Origin: Methylosinus sp. C49
GTDB lineage: Bacteria > Pseudomonadota > Alphaproteobacteria > Rhizobiales > Beijerinckiaceae
Direction of reading: 5' to 3'
DNA length: 64,000 nucleotides
NCBI RefSeq assembly: GCF_009936375.1
Contig: NZ_AP022332.1
Coordinates: 3,690,501 to 3,754,500, forward strand
The position numbers were made by a program, and so were the translations under genes. The first letter of the stretch is position 1; each line of letters opens with the position of its first letter. Under the pieces are notes generated by a model. The model worked only from the letters and a program-made list of their open reading frames with translations. It was not told the DNA's origin and did not search any database. Positions 9,624 through 18,705 of the stretch are shown piece after piece.

Positions 9624-10697
9624 TTATATCCCGGCGCCGTCGCCGAGCGTCTCCTCGGCCGCGGTCGAGAAAATCCGCACATTGTTCAACGACAGCGGCA
9701 CGCTGCTGCCCAGCGTCGTTCCGGCGCGATCATCCGTGTCGACCTCGACCGTCTGGTCATAGCCGGGGATGGAGATCGACGCGCGCAAGCCCGCGGCCGT
9801 GCGGCGCACCGCCTCGACCCGGCCCTCGAGGGCGCCGATCTGGCCGCCATGCAGAGCGATGTCGGCAGGACGGAAATAGACGCGCGCCGGTCCATTGCGG
9901 AGATTTTCCGAGGAGACGTGCAACTCCTTGCCCTGGAAGATCACCTTGCCGTCGGCGACCTGCACCGGCAGCGCCAGCGCCTCGCCGACGAAGGAGAGCA
10001 CGAAGGGCGAGGCCGGCCGGTCATAGAGCTCGTCCGGCGTGCCGATCTGCTCGATGTGGCCCTTGTCCAGCACCACCACGCGATCGGCGAGCTCCATCGC
10101 CTCATCCTGGTCATGCGTCACGAAGACTGTGGTGAGGCCGGTCTGCCGATGCACGTCGCGCAGCCAACGGCGCAGATCCTTGCGCACACGCGCGTCGAGA
10201 GCGCCGAAGGGCTCGTCGAGCAGCAGCACGCGCGGCTCGATCGCGAGCGCGCGGGCGAGCGCCACACGCTGGCGCTGGCCGCCGGAGAGCTGCGCCGGAT
10301 AGCGTCCGCCGAGCCCGTCGAGCTGCACGAATTCCAGCAGCTCGGCCGCACGCGCGGCGATCTCGGCGCGGGACGGGCGCGAGCGCCGCGGGCGAACTTT
10401 CAGCCCATAGGCGATGTTGTCGGCGACGGTCAGATGCTTGAACAGCGCGTAATTCTGGAAAACGAAGCCGACGCGCCGCTCCTGCACCGACAAAGTGGTC
10501 GCGTCCTCCGAATCGAAGAGAATGCGGCCGCGATCAGGGCTGGACAGGCCGGCGATGGCGCGCAGCAGCGTGGTCTTGCCGGAGCCCGACGGTCCCAGCA
10601 GCGCGACCAGCTCGCCGCGCGCGATCGTCAGATTGACGTCGCGCAACGCCGGATAGTCGCCGAAATCCTTCTCGACCCGCTCGATCTTGATTTCCAC
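9624..10697 (-). CDS. cysA: Sulfate/thiosulfate ABC transporter ATP-binding protein
   Basis: This is the cytoplasmic ATPase of the sulfate importer. Walker [10 protein letters not shown] lies at residues 35-43, signature LSGGQRQR at 137-144, Walker B LLLDEP at 158-163, and a C-terminal TOBE-like region follows. With the GTG at 10697 it has 357 residues and begins [13 protein letters not shown], matching the usual CysA N-terminus. The open frame runs upstream to an ATG at 10850, inside cysW, but those residues are low-complexity and not CysA-like. The start is therefore inferred. It is the last gene of the sbp-cysT-cysW-cysA operon. Confidence 0.95.
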   Translation of the reverse strand: MEIKIERVEKDFGDYPALRDVNLTIARGELVALLGPSGSGKTTLLRAIAGLSSPDRGRILFDSEDATTLSVQERRVGFVFQNYALFKHLTVADNIAYGLKVRPRRSRPSRAEIAARAAELLEFVQLDGLGGRYPAQLSGGQRQRVALARALAIEPRVLLLDEPFGALDARVRKDLRRWLRDVHRQTGLTTVFVTHDQDEAMELADRVVVLDKGHIEQIGTPDELYDRPASPFVLSFVGEALALPVQVADGKVIFQGKELHVSSENLRNGPARVYFRPADIALHGGQIGALEGRVEAVRRTAAGLRASISIPGYDQTVEVDTDDRAGTTLGSSVPLSLNNVRIFSTAAEETLGDGAGI

Positions 10698-10719
10698 GCC
10701 ACGGGGACGCGGCGCCGCC

Positions 10720-11613
10720 TCAGTGACGTCGGCGGCCGGCGATTTGGCCGGCGTAGCGCCATTCGAGGAGCGTCTTGATTCCAAGAGTGACGAGAGCCAG
10801 CCCAGCCAGGAGGGAGGCGAGGGCGAACGCCGAGACGATGTTATACTCATTGTAGAGGATCTCCACCTGGAGAGGTATCGTGTTGGTCAGGCCGCGAATA
10901 TGGCCGGAGACGACCGAAACCGCGCCGAACTCGCCCATGGCGCGGGCGTTGGCGAGGAGCACGCCATAGAGCAGGCCCCATTTGATGTTGGGCAGCGTCA
11001 CTGTGAGAAAAGTGCGGAAGCCGCTCGCCCCGAGCGTCAGCGCCGCCTCCTCCTCCACCGTCCCTTGCTCCTGCATCAGCGGGATCAGCTCGCGCGCGAT
11101 GAAGGGGAAGGTGACGAAGATCGTCGCCAGAACTATGCCCGGAATGGCGAAGACGACCTGAATTCCCCAGGCCGAGAATGTGGGACCGAGCAGACCCTGC
11201 GAACCGAAGACCAGCACATAGACGAGGCCCGACACCACCGGCGAGACGGAGAAGGGAAGATCGATGAGCGTGATGAGCACGCTCTTGCCCGGGAAGGAAA
11301 ATTTGGAGATCGCCCAGGCCGCGCAGACGCCGAAGAGCGCATTGAGCGGCACGACGATCGCCGCGACAATGAGCGTGAGGCGGATCGCCGCGCGCGCATC
11401 CGGCTCCTCGAAAGTGGCGAAGAAGGCGCCCGCGCCCTTGGTGAACGCCTCGGTGAAGACGACCGCGAGCGGCAACAGAAGAAAGAGCCCGAGAAAGGCC
11501 ACGGCGACGCCGATCAGCGCATAGCGCGTGAACGGCGTCTCCTCTGTCACGCGGCGCGGCGGCGCGACCGGAATGGCGGGCGCGAGCGCCTCTGAAAAGC
11601 CCGCCTCAGACAT
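10720..11613 (-). CDS. cysW: Sulfate ABC transporter permease CysW
   Basis: This 297-residue inner-membrane permease has about six hydrophobic helices and the binding-protein-dependent transport motif near the EAA loop ([16 protein letters not shown]). [14 protein letters not shown] and [15 protein letters not shown] are typical of CysW. It pairs with CysT as the channel for sulfate. Its start overlaps the end of cysT by 8 bases, and the N-terminus is extended by about 25 polar residues. Confidence 0.96.
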   Translation of the reverse strand: MSEAGFSEALAPAIPVAPPRRVTEETPFTRYALIGVAVAFLGLFLLLPLAVVFTEAFTKGAGAFFATFEEPDARAAIRLTLIVAAIVVPLNALFGVCAAWAISKFSFPGKSVLITLIDLPFSVSPVVSGLVYVLVFGSQGLLGPTFSAWGIQVVFAIPGIVLATIFVTFPFIARELIPLMQEQGTVEEEAALTLGASGFRTFLTVTLPNIKWGLLYGVLLANARAMGEFGAVSVVSGHIRGLTNTIPLQVEILYNEYNIVSAFALASLLAGLALVTLGIKTLLEWRYAGQIAGRRRH

Positions 11614-12472
11614 GGCCGAACCTCTTCTGGCTCCAGGCCTGGATCAGATTGATCGCCAGCAGCACGGAAAAGGAGATCGCGAGCATGATGGTCGCAATTC
11701 CCGTCGCGCCCGCATAGTCGAACTGCTCGAGCTTGACGATGATCAGCAAGGGCGCGATTTCCGAGATATAGGCGAGATTGCCGGCGATGAAGATCACCGA
11801 GCCATATTCGCCGACGCTTCGCGCAAAAGCCAGAGCGAAACCCGTGAGCAGCGCGGGCAAGATCGGCGGCAGCAGCACACGCCACACCGTTTGGGCGCGG
11901 CTCGCGCCGAGCGTCGCCGACGCCTCCTCCAGCTCGGAGTCGATCTCGGCGAGCAGCGGCTGCACGGTTCGCACGACGAAGGGCAGTCCGACGAACACGA
12001 GAGCGACGAGAATGCCCCAGCGCGTGAAGGCGATCTTTATATCGTAATCGGCGAGCGGCTCGCCGAGCCAGCCATTGGGCGCATAGAGCGCCGCGAGCGC
12101 GATGCCGGCGACGGCCGTGGGCAGAGCGAAGGGGAGATCGACGATGGCGTCGAGAAAGCGCCGGCCGGGAAATTCATAGCGCGTCAGCACCCAGGCGGCG
12201 ATGAGGCCGAAGACGACATCGATCGCGGCGGCGGCGAAGGAGATGAAAAAGCTGGTGCGTAGCGCCGCGGCGACTCGCGGCTCCACCGCAATTCCATAGA
12301 GGCCGGAAAGACCGAGCGAGGAGGCGCGGAAAATCAGCAACGATAAAGGGAACAGGACGACGAGGCTCAGATAGAAGATGGTGAAGCCAAAAGTCGCCCG
12401 GAATCCGGGGATGACGCTCGGAGCGGTGAAGCTCCGAGCCTTCTTGTTCGCGACGGGCGCAGCGGCGCTCAT
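11606..12472 (-). CDS. cysT: Sulfate ABC transporter permease CysT (CysU)
   Basis: This permease partner of CysW has 288 residues and about six membrane helices. It shows [13 protein letters not shown], the EAA-type loop [18 protein letters not shown], and [17 protein letters not shown], all typical of CysT/CysU. The ATG at 12472 is chosen because GAGGA precedes it; a further upstream ATG in the same frame has no clear ribosome-binding site. It follows the sulfate-binding protein by 16 bases. Confidence 0.96.
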   Translation of the reverse strand: MSAAAPVANKKARSFTAPSVIPGFRATFGFTIFYLSLVVLFPLSLLIFRASSLGLSGLYGIAVEPRVAAALRTSFFISFAAAAIDVVFGLIAAWVLTRYEFPGRRFLDAIVDLPFALPTAVAGIALAALYAPNGWLGEPLADYDIKIAFTRWGILVALVFVGLPFVVRTVQPLLAEIDSELEEASATLGASRAQTVWRVLLPPILPALLTGFALAFARSVGEYGSVIFIAGNLAYISEIAPLLIIVKLEQFDYAGATGIATIMLAISFSVLLAINLIQAWSQKRFGHV

Positions 12473-12488
12473 GAGATGTCCTCGAGCC

Positions 12489-13517
12489 TTACTGCTTCTG
12501 AATATCGTCGAAGACGCCGCCATCGGCAAAGTGCGTCTTCTGCGCCTTGGTCCAGCCGCCGAAGACCTGGTCGACGGTGAAGAGGTCGAGCTTGGGAAGC
12601 CGCTTCAAATCTTCCTTGGCCGCAAACTCGGGATGCGCCGGGCGATAATAGTTCTTGGCGATGATCGCCTGCGCGGTCGGGGTGTAGAGGAAGCTCAGAT
12701 AGGCCTCGGCGGCCTTGCGCGTTCCCTTGGCGTCGACATTGCCGTCGACGACCGCGATCGGCGGCTCGGCGAGGATCGATGTGGAGGGAACGACGATCTC
12801 GAACTTGTCCTTGCCGAACTCCTCGGAGGCGAGAAAGGCCTCGTTCTCCCAGGCGATCAGCACATCTCCTAGGCCGCGCTGGGCGAAGGTGATGGTCGAG
12901 CCGCGCGCGCCCGTGTCGAGAACGGGGGCGTTCTTATAGATGGCCTTGACGAATTCCTTGGTCTTGGCCTCGTCGCCGCCGAATTTCTTCAGCGCATAGC
13001 CCCAGGCGCCGAGATAGTTCCAGCGCGCGCCGCCGGAGGTCTTGGGATTGGGGGTGACGACGGCGACGCCGGGCTTGGCGAGATCGTCCCAATTCTTGAT
13101 CTTCTTAGGATTGCCCTTTCGGACCAGGAAGACGATCGTCGACGTGTAGGGCGAGGCGTTGTTCGGCAGCTTCTTCTGCCAATCCGGCGCGATCTTGCCG
13201 CTCTTGCTCGCGATCGCGTCTATATCGGCGGCGAGCGCGAGGGTCACGACATCGGCCGCGAGGCCGTCGATCACCGCACGCGCCTGCGCGCCCGAGCCGG
13301 CATGAGAGGCCTGAAGCTCGATGGTCTCGCCGGTCTTCGCCTTCCAATCGGCGGCGAAGGCGGGATTGATCGCCTTATAGAGCTCGCGGGTGGGATCATA
13401 TGAGACATTGAGCAGCGAGGTCGCCCCCAGCGCCGTCGCATCGACGAAAATCGACAGGCTCGCGGCGAGCGCGACGATCGCGCCGAAGCGGCGCCGCGAG
13501 ATTGAAACGCTCCTCAT
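12489..13517 (-). CDS. sbp: Periplasmic sulfate-binding protein
   Basis: This 342-residue solute-binding protein delivers sulfate to CysTWA. An N-terminal signal peptide with twin arginines ([17 protein letters not shown]) precedes the mature start near residue 31. Family features include [38 protein letters not shown] and [17 protein letters not shown]. It is the first gene of the sulfate operon, and its upstream region (13518-13643) is AT-rich, as expected for a promoter. I could not assign a specific CysB-type site. Confidence 0.95.
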   Translation of the reverse strand: MRSVSISRRRFGAIVALAASLSIFVDATALGATSLLNVSYDPTRELYKAINPAFAADWKAKTGETIELQASHAGSGAQARAVIDGLAADVVTLALAADIDAIASKSGKIAPDWQKKLPNNASPYTSTIVFLVRKGNPKKIKNWDDLAKPGVAVVTPNPKTSGGARWNYLGAWGYALKKFGGDEAKTKEFVKAIYKNAPVLDTGARGSTITFAQRGLGDVLIAWENEAFLASEEFGKDKFEIVVPSTSILAEPPIAVVDGNVDAKGTRKAAEAYLSFLYTPTAQAIIAKNYYRPAHPEFAAKEDLKRLPKLDLFTVDQVFGGWTKAQKTHFADGGVFDDIQKQ

Positions 13518-13643
13518 ACTGCTCTCCTTGTATGGTCTATAAATTCAGTCATGTTATGGACTAATATATTTTAGCGATGCTGTAAACCGGGAGTCCGGCC
13601 GACAGAGCGCCGAATTGACCGATTTTCGATTGGAGATGAGCGA

Positions 13644-14222
13644 TCAGCGCCGAGCGCGGGCGGGTTGGGAGCGGCTCGAGACGAACAGCAGCAAGGCGAG
13701 CAGCCCGGCGGCGGCGATCAGATAATAGGGGCTGATCTCGAAGCGCCGCTTTCCCACGGAAAAGGGAAAGCGCGCGGTCCAGTGCTCGCCGGCGGCGCCG
13801 TCGATGGTGACGACGCCGATGAAATCGCCCGGTTGGGCGAAGACATGGGCGAAAGAAAATGTCCCTTTAGGGTAGATTTGCGCGGGGAGCGAGGCGGCGA
13901 CCGCCGCCTCCATGCTCGACGCATCCTCGCTGTCGTCGCTCTGCCGCAGGATGCGGAAGCCGGCTTTCATCTCGCGTAGCTCGGGAGCCGCATAATCGAA
14001 GACGAAGATCGTCTCGCCCAATCGTGGCGCATCCTCGCAGAATTTTTTCTGCTGAGCCGCGCCCGGCTGGTAGCCCGTGAAATAGATGATCTCGGGACCT
14101 ATTTTCAGCACGCAGCTGTCTTTGTCGGGAAGGAGGTCGCCGCGGGCCAGCGCCGAATTGGCCACGCCCCACGCGATGAGAACAGCCGAGGCGAGCGTTT
14201 GCGCGAGATGACGAGGCGACAT
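13644..14222 (-). CDS. Exported, C-terminally membrane-anchored protein of unknown function, downstream of pmoB
   Basis: The 192-residue protein has an N-terminal signal peptide (cleavage probably after SALA, near residue 26), an extracytoplasmic domain of mainly beta character, and one C-terminal hydrophobic helix (about 165-182) with a basic tail. Two cysteines (in DSCVLKIGP and KKFCEDAP) could form a disulfide or bind metal. I do not recognise the family by name. Architecture and place recall the small anchored accessory proteins (PmoD/AmoD-type) often near pmo/amo genes, but the copper-site residues described for PmoD are not evident, so this is only a hypothesis. A strong terminator separates it from pmoB. 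Confidence 0.8.
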   Translation of the reverse strand: MSPRHLAQTLASAVLIAWGVANSALARGDLLPDKDSCVLKIGPEIIYFTGYQPGAAQQKKFCEDAPRLGETIFVFDYAAPELREMKAGFRILRQSDDSEDASSMEAAVAASLPAQIYPKGTFSFAHVFAQPGDFIGVVTIDGAAGEHWTARFPFSVGKRRFEISPYYLIAAAGLLALLLFVSSRSQPARARR

Positions 14223-14324
14223 GCGCTTTTCCCCGATGAGCGCAGAGTTTCAGACAGCAATTAATCCGACGTCGGGCGCGCTGCAAGCCGTCGCGGGGGC
14301 ATTGAAGAAGAAGGGCGAGGCCGC

Positions 14325-14359
14325 AAAAGAAAAACCGGCCGGGCGCGAGGCCCGGCCGG
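14325..14359 (-). terminator. Rho-independent terminator of the pmoCAB operon
   Basis: On the minus strand a perfect 10-bp stem (CCGGCCGGGC / GCCCGGCCGG, 5-base loop) is followed directly by TTTTTCTTTT. It lies 28 bases after the pmoB stop codon. This is the clearest intrinsic terminator in the window and marks the 3' end of the operon. Confidence 0.93.
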
Positions 14360-14387
14360 CGGTATTTTCAGCCTTCAGAGAGTTCGA

Positions 14388-15683
14388 TCAGGGCATGTCG
14401 CCGGCGACGAACTTCGGAATGACCGGGCCGCCGATCTCGGTGGCGTAGCGCTTGCCCGACGGGCCGAAGAAGAACAGCAGACCGCCGATCTGGCTGTCCG
14501 TGTCATAGGCGAGGTCGGAGAGACGCTCGATGTCCCAACGCGCGTCCTGCACCTTGATCTCGATCGTCTTCGTCTCACCCGGCGCGATCGGCGTCGGATC
14601 CGTCGACAGACCGCGGTCCGCCAGCAGATAGTCGGGGAACTCCGGCTTCGTCGTGAACACGTCGGGGTTCAGGAAGCGGAGACCCGCCGCCGTATACTCG
14701 CCGAGCTTCAGCGGCTCGTCCGTGTGGTTCGTGATCTTCACCTGAACGGTCAGCTCGCGGCCCGGCACCTTGTAGACGCCGCCCTTGAGGTCCGCCGTCA
14801 CGATCTTCGTGCCGACGCCCACAGTGCCTTCCTCGGTGATCGGCGTCAGCGGCTTCTGCAAGCCGGCCTGAAGCGGGATCGTGCGCGGGAAGGTGCTGTT
14901 GGTGACAGCGTAGCCGATGATCGTCGCCAGGATCGTCACCGCAAGAACGATAGCGCCGACGCGACGGTCGTCGTCACCGATCTGCTCGTCTTCCTTGCCT
15001 TCGCTGACGCGCAGGTAGGAAGCGATGATGCCCTTCTTGAAGAACCAGTAGAGGATCCAGGCCGCGGCCGCGATCATCCACGGGAAGTGCCAGGCATAGA
15101 TGCGGTCGATGCCGTAGGTCTCGAGGTCCACGGTCGTGCCGTCCAGCAGCGTGACCGGGTCCTTGAAGTCGGCCATGTCGCCCTTGATCTCGATCCACTG
15201 GCCGGGTCCGATGATCGGGCCGCCGCCTTCGACGTTGATCTGCGCATGGACGTGCCAGCGGCCGGCGCGGCGAGCCTTCAGCTCGATCGAGAAGGCGTAG
15301 TCCTTGCCCACCTCGAGCGAAACCGAACGCGGAGCGAACTGCTCGCCGATGAACTGAGCCGTGCGCACCAGAACCGGGCCGGGCTCGCCGGCGTTCAGGA
15401 ACGACGACTTCGGGTTCGCCACGGCCTGCGGCCAAGCCGAGAACACGTGCACCTTGCCCGAAAGCACCATCGACTCGTTGACGTTCAGCGAGGTCTTCGA
15501 CCACTTCACGTCATACCAGTTCAGCGTGCGCATGCGCAGAAACGCCTGCTGCGACTTCTCGCCGTGCGCCGACGCCGGAGCGACGGAGCCCATCGTCGCG
15601 GCGACCGCAGCCGCCATGCCCAGGCCGAAGAGCCGAGCGACGCGTCCCGTCGCCAGCACGGCCATTCTCTCCAACAGTTTCAT
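14388..15683 (-). CDS. pmoB: Particulate methane monooxygenase subunit B
   Basis: PmoB is the mostly periplasmic subunit of copper-dependent membrane methane monooxygenase. The 431-residue precursor has a signal peptide ending APASA, so the mature protein begins HGEKSQQ with the conserved N-terminal copper-ligand histidine. The other two ligands are in GRWHVHAQ. Two cupredoxin-like domains are linked by two membrane helices (about WMIAAAAWILYWFF and VLAVTILATIIGYAV). The ATG at 15683 has GGGAGG 7 bases upstream; the signal region is somewhat longer than in some homologues. Last gene of pmoCAB. Confidence 0.98.
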   Translation of the reverse strand: MKLLERMAVLATGRVARLFGLGMAAAVAATMGSVAPASAHGEKSQQAFLRMRTLNWYDVKWSKTSLNVNESMVLSGKVHVFSAWPQAVANPKSSFLNAGEPGPVLVRTAQFIGEQFAPRSVSLEVGKDYAFSIELKARRAGRWHVHAQINVEGGGPIIGPGQWIEIKGDMADFKDPVTLLDGTTVDLETYGIDRIYAWHFPWMIAAAAWILYWFFKKGIIASYLRVSEGKEDEQIGDDDRRVGAIVLAVTILATIIGYAVTNSTFPRTIPLQAGLQKPLTPITEEGTVGVGTKIVTADLKGGVYKVPGRELTVQVKITNHTDEPLKLGEYTAAGLRFLNPDVFTTKPEFPDYLLADRGLSTDPTPIAPGETKTIEIKVQDARWDIERLSDLAYDTDSQIGGLLFFFGPSGKRYATEIGGPVIPKFVAGDMP

Positions 15684-15708
15684 GGAACAACCTCCCAAGT
15701 TTCTCTTC

Positions 15709-15738
15709 GCGGACCGGCCCGTCGGGCCGTTCGTCCGC
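15709..15738 (-). other. Stem-loop in the pmoA-pmoB spacer
   Basis: The 159-base spacer contains a GC-rich hairpin with outer arms GCGGAC/GTCCGC and inner arms CGGCCC/GGGCCG, interrupted by a 3-base bulge. There is no T-run, so it is not a classical terminator. It may affect mRNA processing or stability and so subunit ratios, but that is inferred. Confidence 0.5.
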
Positions 15739-15842
15739 TGTCGTCCTTGCCGGAGCGGCTCTGTCCCGGACTCTCTTCTGAGGAGCCCTTCGAAGCCGCC
15801 CCTCCTCGCGTGAGGGATCGCGATCCGTCGCCTTGCGGCAGA

Positions 15843-16601
15843 TCAGATCTTGCTGATCACCTTGGTGGTCGAATACCACTTACCGACGAACCACCACAGG
15901 AAGTACACGAGCATCGACACGAAGCCCGAGAAGAACGCGGCCACCGGCACGACGTCCTTACCGAAGGTGCGCAGCGTGCCGCGCTCGACCATGCGGATGT
16001 ATTCCGGCATCGAGGTGCGGACGAAGTGGAGGCCGATCAGATCAGCCAGAGACATCAGCTGACCATGCTGCTCGGTCGCCTGGTGGAAGGCGGCGATCGC
16101 CGGCCAGTTGTTCGGGTAGAACAGCAGACCCCAGCCAAGGGCGCCGACCACGGCCGTGATCACATAGGAGCCCGACAGCAGCAGGATCACGTCCAGCCAC
16201 AGAGCCGGAACGACCAGAGCCGACGGGAACACCAGGCTGATCGGGAAGTAGGTCCAGCCCCAGAAGTTCACGTAGCGATTGATCCACTCGCCGATGAGCA
16301 GACCCAGAACCGCGAAGGTCGCGCCGAACGGGAGACGGAAGTTCTCCCACAGGAACGCCTGAGCCGCAGCCGCGAAGGTCACGCCCAGGATCGGGATGAC
16401 CGTCGGCCACATACGACGGTCTTTCCAGTCGACCCAGAAGTCCCAGTCGCCGGCCGTCAGCATGAAGTGAATATGATAGCCGCCCAGCACTGCCAGAAAC
16501 AGCAGCGTCAGAATCAGCCAATCGGAGGTCTTAACGCATCCCGCCGCTTCCGCGACAGAATGGAAAGGCCCGATTGCCCCCCCGCTCTTCGATGTAGACA
16601 T
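15843..16601 (-). CDS. pmoA: Particulate methane monooxygenase subunit A
   Basis: PmoA is an integral membrane subunit and the standard phylogenetic marker of methanotrophs. The 252-residue product has the type II motifs GGAIGPFHSVAEAAGC, GDWDFWVDWKDRRMWP, INRYVNFWGWTYFPIS and a C-terminal WWFVGKWYSTTKVISKI. It has about seven membrane helices. It resembles the conventional PmoA1 form rather than the divergent PmoA2 type. The ATG at 16601 follows AAGGAG at good spacing; a GTG directly before it is not favoured. Confidence 0.99.
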   Translation of the reverse strand: MSTSKSGGAIGPFHSVAEAAGCVKTSDWLILTLLFLAVLGGYHIHFMLTAGDWDFWVDWKDRRMWPTVIPILGVTFAAAAQAFLWENFRLPFGATFAVLGLLIGEWINRYVNFWGWTYFPISLVFPSALVVPALWLDVILLLSGSYVITAVVGALGWGLLFYPNNWPAIAAFHQATEQHGQLMSLADLIGLHFVRTSMPEYIRMVERGTLRTFGKDVVPVAAFFSGFVSMLVYFLWWFVGKWYSTTKVISKI

Positions 16602-16816
16602 CACTCTTCTCCTTGGTGTCTGTCCGCCCGGCGTCTTCGCGCCGGCGTCTCGAGACCTGCCTCCGGCTCTCTCGCGCCGGATTGTCCTTGAGCTAATGCG
16701 TCACCCCGGCCCCATTCCTTTCCCGCGCCCCCGAAACCCCGCCCGAACCGCCGACGCGCGGCCGTTCGGACGAAGCCTTCGTTCCGAGAGCATTCGGAAA
16801 ATTCTTTCGCCGGAGG

Positions 16817-16842
16817 CGGCCGTCCGCCAGAGCGGGCGGCCG
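16817..16842 (-). other. Stem-loop directly downstream of pmoC
   Basis: Seventeen bases past the pmoC stop, arms CGGCCGCCCGC / GCGGACGGCCG (minus strand, one wobble pair, 4-base loop) form a stable hairpin without a T-run. The rest of the 257-base pmoC-pmoA spacer shows no gene. The position suggests 3'-end stabilisation of a pmoC segment or partial attenuation. Confidence 0.55.
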
Positions 16843-16858
16843 AGAGTTCAGGCTGCTA

Positions 16859-17629
16859 TCAGCCGATCAGCGCCGCGACGCCGTCCTTGCCCAGCAGGCG
16901 CTTCACGCCGGCCAGGATCTGCAGGACCACGCCGAACACGCCGAGCGCCATCCAGCCGAAGAACACGAAGCCCCAATGCAGCGGAGCGACGAACAGCTCT
17001 TCCATGAACCAGAAGGTGTGGCCCCACTCGTTCAGGCCGACGTTCGGGATGATCATGAACGGGCCGATGGCCACGATCAGGAACGCCAGCGAATAGCCGT
17101 GCGCGAAGAACGGAATGCGGGTCTTGGCGTAGAAGAACGAGCCAACGCCCATGATCGAGTAGATCGGGTAGCTCAGATAGAACTCGATGATGTGCGACGG
17201 CGTGAAGTCCGTGTCGCGAATCACCGTCATGTGCCAGGTGCCGTCCTGCTCCGTGAAGAAGCTCGCGCCCCAGTAGATGGCCACCGAGTAGACCGTCAGC
17301 CACTGCAGCAGCACGACGTGACGGCGAAGCTCCTCACGCGGAGAAACCGCGTCGACATTGCGGTCGCGCGTCTTCCACAGATAGCCGGCGAGGCCGAGAC
17401 CGGCCACGAGCTCCAGCGGAATTTCCGTCCACAGCATCGTCAGCCAATAGGTCTGGAACTCGGGAGCGAACGAGTCGAGGCCCGCGCGCCAGCCGAAGAT
17501 CTGCTCATAGATGCGGATGAAGAGGTAGAAAATGTTCAGACCGGCGATGCCGATCCACATGCCCTTCAGGTCCACGATGGCATCGGAGCCGGCGGCTGCG
17601 CCGGCCGATGTCTCTGTCGTAACGCTCAT
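16859..17629 (-). CDS. pmoC: Particulate methane monooxygenase subunit C
   Basis: PmoC is the membrane subunit holding the conserved Asp/His/His metal site. The 256-residue product includes TDFTPSHIIEFYLSYPIYS and IPFFAHGYSLAF, which carry the Asp, His and His ligands of the family, plus about six membrane helices. The ATG at 17629 has GGAGG 7 bases upstream. A longer open frame back to 17989 is leader, not coding: its residues are unlike PmoC. It is the first gene of pmoCAB behind a leader of several hundred bases. Confidence 0.98.
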   Translation of the reverse strand: MSVTTETSAGAAAGSDAIVDLKGMWIGIAGLNIFYLFIRIYEQIFGWRAGLDSFAPEFQTYWLTMLWTEIPLELVAGLGLAGYLWKTRDRNVDAVSPREELRRHVVLLQWLTVYSVAIYWGASFFTEQDGTWHMTVIRDTDFTPSHIIEFYLSYPIYSIMGVGSFFYAKTRIPFFAHGYSLAFLIVAIGPFMIIPNVGLNEWGHTFWFMEELFVAPLHWGFVFFGWMALGVFGVVLQILAGVKRLLGKDGVAALIG

Positions 17630-17993
17630 CTCAATTCCTCCTAAGTGCTCCCAGGGATTCTCGAAGCGATCTCGCCGCGTCCCGCCTCCCTGCTCGGCAC
17701 GCGCCTTCGTCTCCAACGGTTGATGTCGCCGCTGCGGCCTCGTGCTCGACGAGCCGCCGTCCCGACCTCCCGCTTCACCGCCCAGCGACCCCTCGTGAAA
17801 GGACACGCCGACGGCATTCTTCTTCTTTGCTCGGAGACGAATTTTCTCGAAACCGCCGCGCGAAACGAAAGCCCCAGACCCCCCGGCGCCTCCCAGCGCC
17901 AAAACATCCAAAACGCCCTCGTTCGGCGAGCCGCAACCATTTCCGTTCCGCCTCGTAATGACAATATCCAATGGGGTAGTATATGGCAATCAA
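17630..17993 (-). other. Long untranslated leader of the pmoCAB mRNA (inferred)
   Basis: If transcription starts just after the proposed -10 box (18001-18006), the pmoC message carries about 360 untranslated bases. The stretch is GC-rich near pmoC and AT-rich upstream. Open frames crossing it lack ribosome-binding sites and family resemblance. I see no named riboswitch. A heptamer ATCCAAT at 17966-17972 repeats one at 18034-18040 in the operator region. Confidence 0.5.
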
Positions 17994-18000
17994 TTGAGTG

Positions 18001-18029
18001 GTATTAAAAACGATTTTGGGCGGGATCAA
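18001..18029 (-). promoter_or_regulatory. Putative sigma-70 promoter of pmoCAB
   Basis: On the minus strand, TTGATC (18029-18024) and TAATAC (18006-18001) are separated by exactly 17 bases, a good match to the sigma-70 pattern. The region is the most AT-rich in the window and lies just downstream of two inverted repeats. Start-site mapping would be needed to confirm it; other AT-rich hexamers nearby are possible. Confidence 0.55.
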
Positions 18030-18031
18030 AC

Positions 18032-18047
18032 TCATCCAATAGGATGA
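18032..18047. promoter_or_regulatory. Inverted repeat next to the pmo -35 box
   Basis: Perfect dyad TCATCC-AATA-GGATGA ending 2 bases upstream of the proposed -35 hexamer. The position suits a regulator touching RNA polymerase or an operator. Its heptamer ATCCAAT recurs at 17966-17972 downstream of the proposed start. Confidence 0.5.
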
Positions 18048-18067
18048 AATACCCACCCTTAAGCGCA

Positions 18068-18088
18068 TTGATAGATATTTTCTATCAA
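18068..18088. promoter_or_regulatory. Perfect AT-rich dyad upstream of the pmo promoter
   Basis: TTGATAGA, 5-base spacer, TCTATCAA: a perfect 8-bp inverted repeat centred about 50 bases upstream of the proposed -35 box. It sits between folK (ending at 18196) and pmoC, so it most likely belongs to pmo control. The cognate protein is unknown. Confidence 0.55.
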
Positions 18089-18195
18089 CCATTATATCTA
18101 ATATAATCATATATTTATTGATGAATTCAGCACCTCGAGCAGAGCCCTGCCCGGATGGATGACATCACTACCCTAGAGAACTGTGGCGTCATGGC

Positions 18196-18705
18196 TCATC
18201 GGGCGTCAGTGGACTTTTCCTCCCAAATTCCAATCCCCTCCGCGGCGGCTTCAGCGGCGGCGCGCGCCACAGAGGCGCCGTCGAGCGTCAGATCAGGGCC
18301 GATCTCGGCCAGCGGCTTCAGGACGAAGGCCCTGGAAAACAGCTCCTTATGCGGCAAGGTGAGTTCGGGATCATCCATTGTGTGATCGCCGAGAAAGAGA
18401 ATATCGACGTCGATCAGCCGTGGTCCCCAGCGGCGCGTGGGCGTGCGGCCCATATCCGCCTCGATCGTCTTGACCGCGGCGAGCAGCTCATAGGGGGACA
18501 AACGAGTCCAGCCGAGCGCGCAGGCGTTGGCGAAATCGCCCTGATCGACATCGCCCCATGGCGGCGTCCGATAGAGGCGCGAGACGGCGTCGAGGCGCGC
18601 GATCCCGCGCTCCTCCACCAGCGCGACCGCGCGGCGAATATTGGCGGGCTTGTCCCCGAGATTGCTGCCGAAACCGAAGCCGACCCGCGTCTCAGACGTC
18701 GTCAT
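18196..18705 (-). CDS. folK: 2-amino-4-hydroxy-6-hydroxymethyldihydropteridine pyrophosphokinase
   Basis: HPPK transfers pyrophosphate from ATP to hydroxymethyl-dihydropterin, the step before dihydropteroate synthase. The 169-residue protein shows FGSNLGDKPANI, YRTPPWGDVDQGDFAN and RRWGPRLIDVDILFLG, which together define the family. Its ATG overlaps the folP stop by 4 bases, so translation is coupled to folP. It is the last gene of the pcd-folP-folK set, immediately upstream of the pmo control region. Confidence 0.96.
   Translation of the reverse strand: MTTSETRVGFGFGSNLGDKPANIRRAVALVEERGIARLDAVSRLYRTPPWGDVDQGDFANACALGWTRLSPYELLAAVKTIEADMGRTPTRRWGPRLIDVDILFLGDHTMDDPELTLPHKELFSRAFVLKPLAEIGPDLTLDGASVARAAAEAAAEGIGIWEEKSTDAR

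Noticed and set aside
13518-13643. CysB-type operator or firm promoter upstream of the sulfate-binding protein gene
   Set aside because: The stretch is AT-rich with partial hexamers (TTAGTC and TATAGA at 17 bases) and an imperfect dyad, but the matches are too weak to call.
14724-16691. 655-codon + strand frame across pmoB and pmoA
   Set aside because: Spans two well-supported genes and their spacer in antisense; composition is His/Arg-rich and unlike a folded protein.
17630-17989. 120-codon extension of the pmoC frame
   Set aside because: PmoC starts at 17629 with a strong ribosome-binding site; the upstream residues are unlike PmoC and lie in the leader.
17630-18195. Possible riboswitch in the pmoC leader
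   Set aside because: I could not fold any recognised riboswitch pattern; only simple dyads are visible.
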